NCBI RefSeq assembly: GCF_007655135.1
Contig: NC_045127.1
Location: 24,904,199 to 24,968,198 of the forward strand
From: Punica granatum
Taxonomy: Eukaryota; Streptophyta; Magnoliopsida; Myrtales; Lythraceae
Length of the DNA stretch: 64,000 bases
Reading direction: 5' to 3'
Numbering within the stretch: position 1 is the stretch's first letter; each line of letters begins with the position of its first letter. Shown one piece after another: positions 12,359 through 21,480 of this stretch. Made by a program: the position numbers and the translations under genes. Under the pieces are notes generated by a model, which searched no databases, was not told the origin of the DNA, and saw only the letters and a list, made by a program, of their open reading frames with translations.

Positions 12359-12786
12359 TGATGCAAATCGTAGCACAACTTCAAGGGATCCAGTTCAAGT
12401 TCCAATTGGACCGATTACGCGAGCACGAGCAAAGATGATTAAAGAAGAACTCAACGGCTTGATTCAATAGGTTCGGGCTCAGGCAAATTCGAGGAGGCCC
12501 ATTGGACATGAATCACGTGATCAACAAATATCCATCAATTTGATTCGAGTTATAGAAGATTCCGGATAAGGCAAAATTCAGCAAGTGATTGAGGAAGTTT
12601 CTAGAATATTTGATGATCAAGAGATGATATCATCAGATTTGTTTAAAGTTTAAATCTCATAGAGATATTCTAGGGGAATTTAGATTTCATATCTTTATAG
12701 ATTATGTCATATCTCTATCGATATTCTAGGTTTTATTTTCCTTATCTTTAAGAGGAGATATGGCCAGATTAGGATTAGTTTATGTC

Positions 12787-12794
12787 TATATATA
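12787..12794 (+). promoter_or_regulatory. Probable TATA box of the CRM LTR
   Basis: TATATATA in the middle of the 5' LTR, repeated at the same place in the 3' LTR (about 18060-18067). Its position roughly halfway through the LTR suits the U3/R boundary, but no transcript start is visible from sequence alone. Confidence 0.5.
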
Positions 12795-12906
12795 TTCATC
12801 TTAGTCAATTTTTAAAAAAAGGAGGGACATTCAGAAAATTGTGAGAGTATTCTCTTTGGTTCTTGAAGAACTAATTCGAACTTATCGGAAGTTTCCATGG
12901 CGTTTA

Positions 12907-13038
12907 TCATCGACTTATCAAACGACTTTCCACCACCGTTTGTGGCGTCTTCATCGACTTATCAAACAACTTTCCATCACCGTTTGTGGCGTCTTCATCG
13001 ACTTATCAAACGGCTTTCCATCACCGTTTGTGGCGTCT
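12907..13038 (+). repeat. 44-bp tandem repeat in the CRM 5' LTR, 3 copies
   Basis: Units start TCATCGACTTATCAAAC at 12907, 12951 and 12995 and end GTGGCGTCT. The 3' LTR has only two units, the second 4 bp short. One 44-bp unit plus 4 bp equals the 48-bp difference between the LTRs. Confidence 0.9.
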
Positions 13039-13216
13039 TCCTATATACCGAGGTTCTTGTTTCGCAATAAACAACGGGTTGATGTCAGTTATACCAAGGT
13101 TCTTGTTTTTGTCCTAAACAACGGGTCGAAGGTTTGTCACTCAAATCCAATCGGGGAACGATATTGGGTTCCTTTAGTTGTCGGGTCTTGTCATTCTTGG
13201 CGAGAATCGCATCATT

Positions 13217-13228
13217 TGGTATCAGAGC
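13217..13228 (+). promoter_or_regulatory. Primer binding site of the CRM element (initiator tRNA-Met)
   Basis: TGGTATCAGAGC follows the 5' LTR end after two bases (TT). This is the common plant PBS complementary to the 3' end of initiator tRNA-Met. Confidence 0.93.
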
Positions 13229-13828
13229 ATCAAGCTCCAAATCGAGTTTATCCTATCCTTTTTTGTTTCAATTTGCTGAGTTTTGCTTCATTGAGTTTGT
13301 TCTTTATGGATTGTTAGCAGCAAAAAAAAAGAGCTGAAAAAAAAATTTCGGCCAAAAAAAAATACAGAGCTGAAAAAAAAAAGATCGAAAGAAAAGAAAG
13401 AAGACATCGTTGTTAATTTCATCCAAATTTTGTACCTCAGACCATTCTAAAGTTGTTATTTCCCTTTCTTTGTGATCCACATTGATTCTGATTCCAGAAT
13501 TTCATATAACATTCTGATATACTTCATCCTAGTTGCCTTTTTCTCTTGTTTCTTTTCTTCTTGAAATTTCCTTTGACCAGTAATTTTCCTTGATGAGTTC
13601 TTGTTGAATTGTTGCTGGAAAATTTGGAGTTGTTTATTTAGATCCAAAAGAACTGAAAGAGAATTGTCGAGTGGAAAAAGGCAAGAGCGGTGAAAACATT
13701 AGAGGGTTAAAAGCCATATATTTTGTTGAGTGAAAACACGAGTGTAGAGTGATTCACATTCTTGAGTGTAAACACGTAAGGGAGAGAATTGTGAGGTCCA
13801 TTCTTTCTAACTTTATTTTGCAGCAATC
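13229..13828 (+). other. CRM untranslated leader
   Basis: About 600 bp between the PBS and the polyprotein start, with A-rich runs at 13321-13400. The minus-strand frame at 13456-13647 is low-complexity K/Q-rich and is not considered a gene. Confidence 0.7.
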
Positions 13829-15430
13829 ATGTCTCACAACAGTGCTAAGAGTATTCCCGAAGGTGCTACGGAATTGGCTGATTCAAAAATACTTATAGAG
13901 GCCATGATGAGTGAGATTAGGCGTGTGATGAGGTTGGAGTTTGAGCAGGTTCATGAACGAATTGATCTAATGGAGAATAAACGTGTAGAGCAGCCACGAA
14001 ACGCTTCTAATGCACGTAGGAGGGAACGAGTTCAACCGAGTGAAGTGAGGGTTGAAGATGAAGAGAATTATGGGGTTGGTTTTGATGAAGAAGATGATCG
14101 AGATTCGGTTGTTAGTAATAGGAAACATGGAGGGCGGTTTAGAGAAGATAGGAATCGGGAAGACAATAACTTGGGTAGTATTAAGATGAAATTCCCATCG
14201 TTCCAAAGAAAGAGTGATCCCGATGACATGCCCCCATTGGAGGACGTTCCCGAGGAGGAATATTTAGCTCCAGATGCAATAACATTGGTGGCAAGGAGAG
14301 CATTGAGCTTGCAAATAAAAGGAGTTGAAGAAATGCAGCGGGTGAACATCTTTCACACTAGGTGCTACATCAAAGACAAGGTATGTAGTGTGATTATTGA
14401 TGGTGGTAGTTATACTAATGTCGCAAGCATAACAATGGTGGAAAAATTGGGACTACCCATGCTGAAGCACCCCAAGCCATACAAATTGCAATGGTTAAAT
14501 AATAGTGGTAAGATAAGGGTGGATAAGCAGGTGTTAGTTGCACTTCGAATCGGTAAATACGAAGATGAAGTGTTATGTGATGTAGTACCGATGCAAGCGG
14601 GACATTTGTTGCTAGGACGTCCATGGCAATTTGATAGGCGTGTGAAACATGATGTCTTTACGAATAAATATTCCTTTGTACTTAATCAACGATCAATTAC
14701 TCTTGTACCATTGACGCCGCAGCAAGTATATGAGGATCAAGTGAGATTGCAAAAAGAGAGTGATCAAAACAAAGAGAGTGAACAGAAGAAAACGAGTGAA
14801 AATCAGAGAGAGGCCGAGAAAAATGAGAGAGAAAAAGAAAATCAAAATTCGTTCATTGAGAAAAAATCAGAAAGAAAACAAAAGAACTTTTATGCAAAAA
14901 TGGGAGAAATTAGGCAAGCAATGTTTTCAAATCAGTCGATGATTGTACTTTTGTACAAAGAGGCATTTTTCAATACTAACGAACTTGATCTCGCTCTGCC
15001 TAGTTCTGTTATTTCTCTTTTGCAGGAGTATGAGGATGTCTTTTCCGATGAAACACCACATGGGTTATCTCCAATCCGAGGGGTTGAACATCAAATTGAT
15101 TTTGTTCCCGGTGCGACAATTCCAAACCGACCAGCCTATAGGAGCAATTCTGAGGAGACAAATGAGCTTCAACGGCAGGTAAGTGAGTTGTTAGAGAAAG
15201 GGTACGTGAGGGAGAGCTTGAGCCCATGCGCTGTTCCAGTTATACTTGTACCTAAAAAGGATGGGACGTGGAGAATGTGCATTGATTGCCGAGCAATCAA
15301 CAACATAACGGTAAAGTATCGTCATCCTATTTCTCGCTTAGATAATATGTTAGATGAGCTACATGGTTCTTGTGTATTTTCTAAAACTGATTTAAATAGT
15401 GGTTATCATCATATTAGAATGAAAGAATGA
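13829..15430 (+). pseudogene. CRM polyprotein: gag start fused to protease, and first half of RT
   Basis: A 533-codon open stretch starts at ATG 13829. Residues 1-132 are an acidic, charged Gag N-terminus ending KFPSFQRKSDP. It then passes directly at DDMPPLED into the pre-protease segment. The retrotransposon Gag core and CCHC knuckle expected between them are absent, an in-frame deletion. Residues 188-200 (VIIDGGSYTNVAS) are the retropepsin active site, D191; LLGRPW at 261-266 is the usual second motif. A Lys/Glu-rich linker (about 310-360) precedes RT, with PKKDGTWRMCID and KTDLNSGYH carrying the first catalytic Asp. A TGA stops the frame at 15428; RT continues past it in the same frame. 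Confidence 0.85.
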
Positions 15431-15916
15431 CATAAATGGAAAACTGCCTTTACAACAAAATACGGTTTGTATGAATGGTTAGTTATGCATTTTGGTTTGA
15501 CTAATGCTCCAAGCACTTTTATGAGACTTATGAATCATGTTTTGCGTGCATTTATAGGTAGATTTGTGGTTGTCTACTTTGATGATATACTCGTTTACAG
15601 CAAAAACTTAGATGATCATAAGGTACATTTGAAATCTGTTTTAGATGTGCTTAGGAAGGAAAAGTTATTTGCTAATATGAAGTGTACTTTTTGCTCCGAT
15701 AAGTTTGTATTTTTGGGATTTGTTGTTAGTGCACAAGGTATACAGGTTGATGAGGAGAAGGTACGTGCAATCCAAGAGTGGCCTAGTCCCACAAGTATAA
15801 GTAATGTTCGTAGTTTTCATGGACTTGCTAGTTTCTACCGGCGGTTCGTGAAGGACTTTAGTAGCATAGCAGCACTACTAAATGAAGTGATCAAGAAAAA
15901 CGTTGGATTTAGATGA
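15431..15916 (+). pseudogene. CRM polyprotein: second half of reverse transcriptase
   Basis: This continues in the same frame after the TGA at 15428. [29 protein letters not shown] and [12 protein letters not shown] are RT motifs; the two Asp of YFDD are present. [10 protein letters not shown] and the connection region ([16 protein letters not shown]) follow. The next in-frame stop, TGA at 15914-15916, falls where a Trp is usual, consistent with TGG to TGA, a transition typical of methylated DNA. Confidence 0.88.
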
Positions 15917-16309
15917 GGAGAAGAACAAGAGAAGGCGTTTCAGCTAATCAAAGAGAAGTTGACCAATGCTCCTTTATTATCTTTACCTAACTTTTCTAAA
16001 ACTTTTGAGATTGAATGTGATGCTTCAGGTGTTGGTATAGGTGCAGCTCTCATGCAGGAAGGACGACCAATTGCTTACTTCAGCAAAAAACTAAGCGAGG
16101 CAGCCTTAAACTATCCAACTTATGATAAAGAGTTGTATGCATTGGTTCGAGCTTTAGAAACGTGGCAGCACTACCTTTGGCCTAAGGAGTTCGTGATACA
16201 CACCGATCATGAGTCCTTGAAACACTTGAAGGGCCAACACAAACTAAACAAAAGACATGCTCGATGGGTGGAGTTCATTGAGACGTTTCCATACGTCATT
16301 CGATATTAG
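15917..16309 (+). pseudogene. CRM polyprotein: RNase H domain
   Basis: Same frame. [16 protein letters not shown] supplies the first catalytic Asp, [13 protein letters not shown] the Glu, and [10 protein letters not shown] the second Asp. The domain would remove genomic RNA during cDNA synthesis. A TAG at 16307 ends this stretch, just before [14 protein letters not shown], the usual end of the gypsy RNase H and start of the integrase linker. Confidence 0.88.
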
Positions 16310-17338
16310 CAAGGTAAGGAGAATGTGGTTGCCGATACACTTTCTCGCAGGTATGCATTACTCTCTACACTTGATGCAAAATTGCTTGGTTTTGAGCACA
16401 TTAAAAATTTATGTGTTGATGACCATGAATTTTGTGAGGAATATCGGGCTTGTGAGAAAATCCCTTGTGGTAAGTTCTTTAGGCATGATGGGTTTCTGTT
16501 TCGAGAGAATAAGTTATGCGTGCCTAATTGTTCCTTGAGAGAGTTATTAGTGCAGGAATCACATGGTGGGGGATTAATGGGACATTTTGGAGTTGCAAAG
16601 ACTTTAGCTATTCTGCAAGAATACTTCTATTGGCCACTTATGAAAAGAGATGTTGAGAGAATTTGTGGTAGATGCATTACGTGTAGGCAAGCTAAATCCA
16701 GAGTGCAGCCTAACGGTTTGTATACTCCTTTACCAATTCCTAGTAAGCCTTGGATTGATATTTCAATGGACTTTGTGTTAGGATTACCTAGGACTAAACG
16801 TGGGAGAGATTCAATTTTTGTGGTTGTGGATAGATTTTCTAAGATGGCACACTTTATTACATGTCACAAAACGGATGATGCTTCGCATGTTGCTGATTTG
16901 TTCTTTAGGGAGATTGTGAGGTTACATGGCATGCCTAGAACAATTGTTTCGGATAGAGATGCTAAGTTCTTGAGCTATTTTTGGAAGACTTTGTGGTGTA
17001 AGTTAGGTACTAAGCTGTTGTTTTCTACTACTTGTCACCAACAAACTGATGGTCAAACGGAAGTAGTAAATAGAACTTTGTCTACTTTGTTGAGGGCAAT
17101 CATAAAAAAGAACATTAAAACATGGGAAGAGTGTTTACCACATATCGAGTTTGCTTATAACAGATCTGTTCATTCTGCTACTAAATTTTCACCATTTGAA
17201 GTTGTTTATGGATTTAATCCTTTAACTCCATTGGATTTATCTCCTTTACCTTTGACTGAGCATGTTAATTTAGATGGCAAAAAGAAAGCTGAATTTGTCA
17301 AGCAGATTCATGAGAAAACAAGACTCAACATTGAGTGA
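16310..17338 (+). pseudogene. CRM polyprotein: integrase zinc finger and catalytic core
   Basis: In the same frame after the 16307 stop. The H2C2 finger is present (GHFGVAKTL...YFYWP...CGRCITC). The core has the three acidic residues in [20 protein letters not shown] and [10 protein letters not shown], so the D,D35E triad is intact. [17 protein letters not shown] follows. A TGA at 17336 breaks the frame before the C-terminal domain. The bulk of the enzyme is well preserved, in contrast with the missing gag. Confidence 0.9.
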
Positions 17339-17821
17339 AGAACGGAGCAGTATACAAAACACGCCAACAAGGGCCGTCATAAGCTGATTTTTGAACCCGG
17401 AGATTGGGTTTGGTTGCATATGAGGAAAGAGAGATTTCCAGCGCAAATACGTTCCAAACTGCTTCCAAGAGGAGATGGTCCTTTTCAAGTCCTGGAGCGC
17501 ATCAATGACAATGCTTATAAACTAGACTTACCTGGTGAGTACAATGTCAGTGCTACTTTTAACGTTGCTGATTTGCTTCCTTTTGATGTAGGTGATGATT
17601 TGAGGGCAAATCCTTTTCAAGAGGAGGGGAATGATGCAAATCGTAGCACAACTTCAAGGGATCCAGTTCAAGTTCCAATTGGACCGATTACGCGAGCACG
17701 AGCAAAGATGTTTAAAGAAGAACTCAACGGCTTGATTCAAGAGGTTCGGGCTCAAGCAAATTCGAGGAGGCCCATTGGACATGAATCACGTGATCAACAA
17801 AAATCCATCAATTTGATTTGA
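17339..17821 (+). pseudogene. CRM polyprotein: integrase C-terminal region reaching into the 3' LTR
   Basis: Same frame. GDWVWLHMRKERFPAQ and LLPRGDGPFQVLERIND form the GPY/F-type module, followed by a tail (PGEYNVSATFNVADL). The frame then passes through the PPT (17619-17631) and on for 190 nt inside the 3' LTR, with GPITRARAKM near its end, and stops at 17821. Coding overlap with the LTR is reported for CRM elements, where the tail is thought to help target centromeric chromatin. No canonical chromodomain is evident. Confidence 0.85.
17619..17631 (+). promoter_or_regulatory. CRM polypurine tract inside the coding frame
   Basis: AAGAGGAGGGGAA directly abuts the 3' LTR start TGATG at 17632. 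It is also translated in the pol frame (as QEEGN), so one stretch serves as primer and protein code. Confidence 0.85.
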
Positions 17822-18439
17822 GTTATAGAAGATTCCGGATAAGGCTAAATTCAGCAAGTGATTGATGAAACTTCTAGAATATTTGATGATCAAAAGATGA
17901 TATCATCAGATTTGTTTAAAGTTTAAATCTCATAGAGATATTCTAGCGGAATTTAGATTTCATATCTTTATAGATTATGTCATATCTCTATCGATATTCT
18001 AGGTTTTATTTTCCTTATCTTTAAGAGGAGATATGACCAAATTATGATTAGTTTATGTCTATATATATTCATCTTAGTCAATTTTTAAAAAAAGGAGGGA
18101 CATTCAGAAAATTGTGAGAGTATTCTCTTTGGTTCTTCAAGAACTAATTCGAACTTGTCGGAAGTTTCCGTGGCGTTCATCATCGACTTTTCAAACGGCT
18201 TTCCACCACCGTTTGTGGCGTCTTCATCGACTTATCAAACGGCTTTCCACCCTTGTGGCGTCTTCCTATATACCGAGGTTCTTGTTTCGCAATAAACAAC
18301 GGGTTGAGGTCAGTTATACCAAGGTTCTTGTTTTTGTTGTATACAACGGGTCGAAGGTTTGTCACTCAAATCCAATCAGGGAACGATCTTGGGTTCCTTT
18401 AGTTGTCGGGTCTTGTCATTCTTGGCGGGAATCGCATCA
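17632..18439 (+). repeat. CRM element 3' LTR (808 bp)
   Basis: It starts TGATGCAAATCG and ends GAATCGCATCA, followed by TSD ATTTA at 18440-18444. It has two copies of the 44-bp repeat (about 18178-18261) instead of three. Confidence 0.92.
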
Positions 18440-19821
18440 ATTTAGCGACACTCCTAGGGTTAGCTTGACAGAAACACTACGGTATTAGAATAAGGATGGG
18501 CTACCTGTGAAGGTGCAAGTTCATTTGCGAAGCCTTTTCTTATCCACTGATGAGTTTATGTCATCCTATCGTAGACTCGAGTAATTAAAACGGTTATCTC
18601 TGTCACAAAACATACAAAATTCTAATTAATCCTTCACTCGACCTAACCAAACGATAGACAATGGTCAGGAGAAACTCTAGGTTCCAAATCTAGAGTCAAA
18701 ACACGAGTTTTGGTGAATTTAGTGGAATTTCAATGCCACAATACAAAACAATTTTAAAAATAATCCACACACAAAGGATTTGACTACAGACACCATGTCT
18801 GTCAAGTCCTTGAAACAAAGCCGAATGCAAAATTTTTTGCACGCGTTTGCTTTCTTAACATAGGACATTTGCTTGCAAAAACACCCCCTGGGTTAATAAT
18901 TTGTTAATCCATGTAAACTTGGCAATAACAAACACATTGTCTGCAATCTACATGTTGTTTGTTACTTTTCCGCTCTTGTTCATCCATGCGAGTCAAGCCC
19001 GACCCATAGGACGTATTGCACTTAGGGTCCAACGCCCTAACCATCGATCACAAGGCCCAACATCATATTCACTGAGAGCTCATTTGAATTTCAATTTTCA
19101 GATTTTTCCTAAACTCACGGTGAGTCGGAGTGGAATAATAACCGAATGCGAATCAACTGGGATTCAATCATTTGTAATTTGTAATTTATTGTTCTTGAGA
19201 GCAGTGTGAGGATTTTACTTTGTACATTCATTCTATAAGAATCCCGGTCGGAGAGCGAACGATCCGAGAGTCGAACTAATCGAATCAGTCCAATGCTTGC
19301 CCAGACAAGAGTAATCCCAAGATTTCGCGGTCCCGGTTCACGCATGAATTCAACCATCATGGTTTGATGAACTGTAACGCAAGATAGTGAACTGATTCCT
19401 CGACATACGGGCCTACTTCTCTCTCGTCTTCTCAACCGACATCGTTTGGTTCACTGAATTTTCGGTGTTAAAACGTGTAAGCCGAGCACAATCCAATTGA
19501 CGCAGTAAATGAAATAAAACTGCAAGTTTAGCAAGCTAGAGTACCGAAAGGGCATGCTGGATATAGGCCCGCACGAAACGTGAGCCCCCGAACTCAGACT
19601 TTTCGGTTCTGCATAGACCAATGCCTTAGCAAAACTAAGTGTACCATTACCCCAACACTCAAGCAACTCACCGGCCCTCGACCCTCGGGTCGTAAACAAG
19701 TAGTGGTGACTCCTTCTCACGCGTGTCCATCACGCATCCCTGGGAAGGTGGACACTCTCAAGCCGCGTTATCCAAAAGCGCACATGCTGGCCCCGATGAG
19801 AACCACATTCGGGTCCGTACA
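18440..19821 (+). mobile_element. E3 3' LTR, second part
   Basis: It resumes at ATTTAGCGACACTCC, the inverted counterpart of the solo LTR near 2990, and ends CGGGTCCGTACA at 19821, the inverted form of the TGTACGGACCCG end. The next five bases, ATGTG (19822-19826), would be the E3 target duplication; the left copy lies outside the window. Confidence 0.85.
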
Positions 19822-20005
19822 ATGTGCTCTTACACTACTTGGTCAAGGCAACTTTATCAAAAGCAACATGTCTTCTCAAGAGAGATTTCGAGGACTTACT
19901 AACCATCGTGCACTCCTTGCACTAGTTCACCCTTCTGTGTCCAAGAACATCCAAGTACTTTTCTTCGGGAGTCCACTCGATTGCTGGCGTAGATCCGGTT
20001 TTACT
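19822..20005. other. Unassigned sequence between the E3 LTR and copia remnant
   Basis: About 180 bp without a recognisable domain on either strand. It is probably degraded interior of the copia element that E3 interrupted. Confidence 0.4.
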
Positions 20006-20278
20006 CTAGAAGACATATAGCCCTTCCAGCAGCAGCCTTATCATCAATACGAGAGCATCTTCTGAGACTTTCATGATTTCGTCCTGGATCCTATACTTAT
20101 AACCAAGACCATCAAGACTCTTTAACGAGATCAAATTTTTCCTTATACCCAGGACATGCTTAACATCTGACAATGTTACCTCACTACCATCATACACCTC
20201 GATTCTAATTCTACCAGTCCTTAAAACATTAGCCATAAGAATTCTGCCACCCTTTGTTGACTGATCAGCGGTAATCAA
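20006..20278 (-). pseudogene. Ty1/copia pol fragment (region before integrase)
   Basis: The 90-codon frame reads IEVYDGSEVTLSDVKHVLG and RKNLISLKSLDGLGYKYRI, the pattern of the copia polyprotein segment between the Gag zinc knuckle or protease and integrase (GAG-pre-integrase type). It stops at GLYVF. No integrase, RT or RNase H follows, so only the 5' part of the element remains. Stops separate it from the gag fragment at 20441-20914. Confidence 0.7.
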
Positions 20279-20440
20279 TTTTCTATCATAACAAATATGG
20301 TAAGAGCTACTCGAATCGAGAATCCACGGTTTACCTGACTAACTCGATATGGTGAGGGTCTTTGTCCCCTCATCCGCTACAACTCTAAGAATGTCATTTT
20401 CTCCATCACTTTGCTTCGTCACCCCTATATTCGTTGTTGC

Positions 20441-20914
20441 TTAGACTTTCCGCCTTGGATAGTTCACTCTGTCCCTTGCTACAGGTCCCTCACCGTCGCT
20501 CCCCTGGTCACCGAACACCTTATTCTGCACCTCTTTCGAGTTTAACGCCACCTTGACATCCTTCAAGGTGATTCTTGTTCTCCTGTAGAGCATGGTGATG
20601 ACTAAGCTCTCGTAGAACTCAAACAGAGTGCTCAACAGCAATAAGGCTTGATCTTCATCACTTATCTTGATATTGACGTTAGTGAGATCCATCATGATCT
20701 TCTCATCTAGTGACAAGGTCGCGGGCAGCTTACTCTCTCCTTCTAGTGCTCCTTCAAGGCCGTGCTGCACCAACAAAGCTTTCATCTTTATCCAACACAA
20801 TTCGAAGTTGTTCATCCCATTGAATTTTTCCAACTCGCAGCTCACGCCTAACATCTTCAATAGCTCCGAGACCTGTGCTCTTATCCCACTTGTTATAACA
20901 AGATGCCCAAACAA
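20441..20914 (-). pseudogene. Ty1/copia Gag fragment with internal deletion
   Basis: ELEKFNGMNNFELCWIKMKA is the copia Gag start, and ISDEDQALLLLSTLFEFYES with LKDVKVALNSKE is the later Gag (UBN2-type) part. The helices normally between them are missing: LSLDEKIM passes directly into MDLTNVNI, so roughly 50-60 residues seem deleted. The open frame begins upstream inside the LTR/PBS region, and the true start is probably near 20860. The zinc knuckle is not seen. Confidence 0.7.
20877..20888 (-). promoter_or_regulatory. Degenerate copia primer binding site
   Basis: On the minus strand TGGGATAAGAGC, two mismatches from the initiator-Met PBS TGGTATCAGAGC, two bases from the LTR edge at 20891. 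Confidence 0.6.
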
Positions 20915-21480
20915 GATTAGAATAACGAGAAATCAAAAAATAAACGACACAAATGTATGTGGTAAAACCCGCAAGACGAGGGAAACATCCACGGACAGAG
21001 TAGGAGTATCCACTAGGTCAAAAAGAGGAGATTACAACAAAGATTACACTCATGTTTTGTAGCCCACGTTATAAGACTTAACCTAAGAAGAGCCTTACAA
21101 TCCTCTCAATTCTCACAACTCTAATACTCTATGAACCCTAGAGATCTCAAGAGAATAACTCGAGAACTTCTCGAGAGAATTGCACCTGATACTCACCCAA
21201 ATGTCAATTGTCTTCCAAACCTCTTCCCATATTTATAGATTAAAAGACTCTAAATATCCTCTAGAATATATCCAAAATATCCCTAAACCACCTAGGAAAA
21301 TATCTTCTTTGAATAGATTCTAAATCGTAGCAAAATTGCACCAAAACGGAAACAAAATTGTGTGAATATTTTGCACTCGATCATCCGTGCCTCAGCACGA
21401 AAAACTAGTATCTCGACACCAAAATTCTAGCACCTCAGTTAAAGTGTGCCTAAGCACACTCTGATTTGTGCTTCAACACA
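20891..21480 (-). repeat. Probable 5' LTR of the copia remnant (about 590 bp)
   Basis: The lower edge TGTTATAACAAG lies next to the PBS. The upper edge is placed at AACACA (21480), so that the minus-strand LTR would start TGTGTTGAAGC. TATTTATAG near 21232-21240 could be the TATA region. The upper edge is a judgement, since no second LTR or TSD is present. Confidence 0.5.

Larger units (their letters stand above)
12359..13214 (+). repeat. CRM element 5' LTR (856 bp)
   Basis: It starts TGATGCAAATCG and ends GAATCGCATCA, two bases before the PBS. It opens with about 190 bp homologous to the end of the integrase tail coding sequence, because that part of pol lies in the 3' LTR. It contains TATATATA at 12787-12794 and a three-copy 44-bp tandem repeat. 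It is 48 bp longer than the 3' LTR. Confidence 0.92.
12359..18439 (+). mobile_element. CRM-lineage Ty3/gypsy retrotransposon, gag-deleted and inactivated
   Basis: A 6081-bp element with LTRs ending TGATG...CATCA, an initiator-Met type PBS, pol in the order protease, RT, RNase H, integrase, and a PPT. The pol reading frame runs through the PPT into the 3' LTR; this and the LTR ends are, as I recall them, features of the centromeric CRM clade. The gag core is missing and four nonsense codons interrupt one otherwise unshifted frame. The LTRs differ by a few percent by eye plus one 48-bp length difference, so the insertion is not very recent. It sits in the E3 3' LTR. Confidence 0.85.

Noticed and set aside
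1633..19821. A single palindromic element with inverted LTRs
   Set aside because: The GCAGG duplication defines the left LTR as a separate solo insertion, and the PPT defines the right one as a normal 3' LTR.
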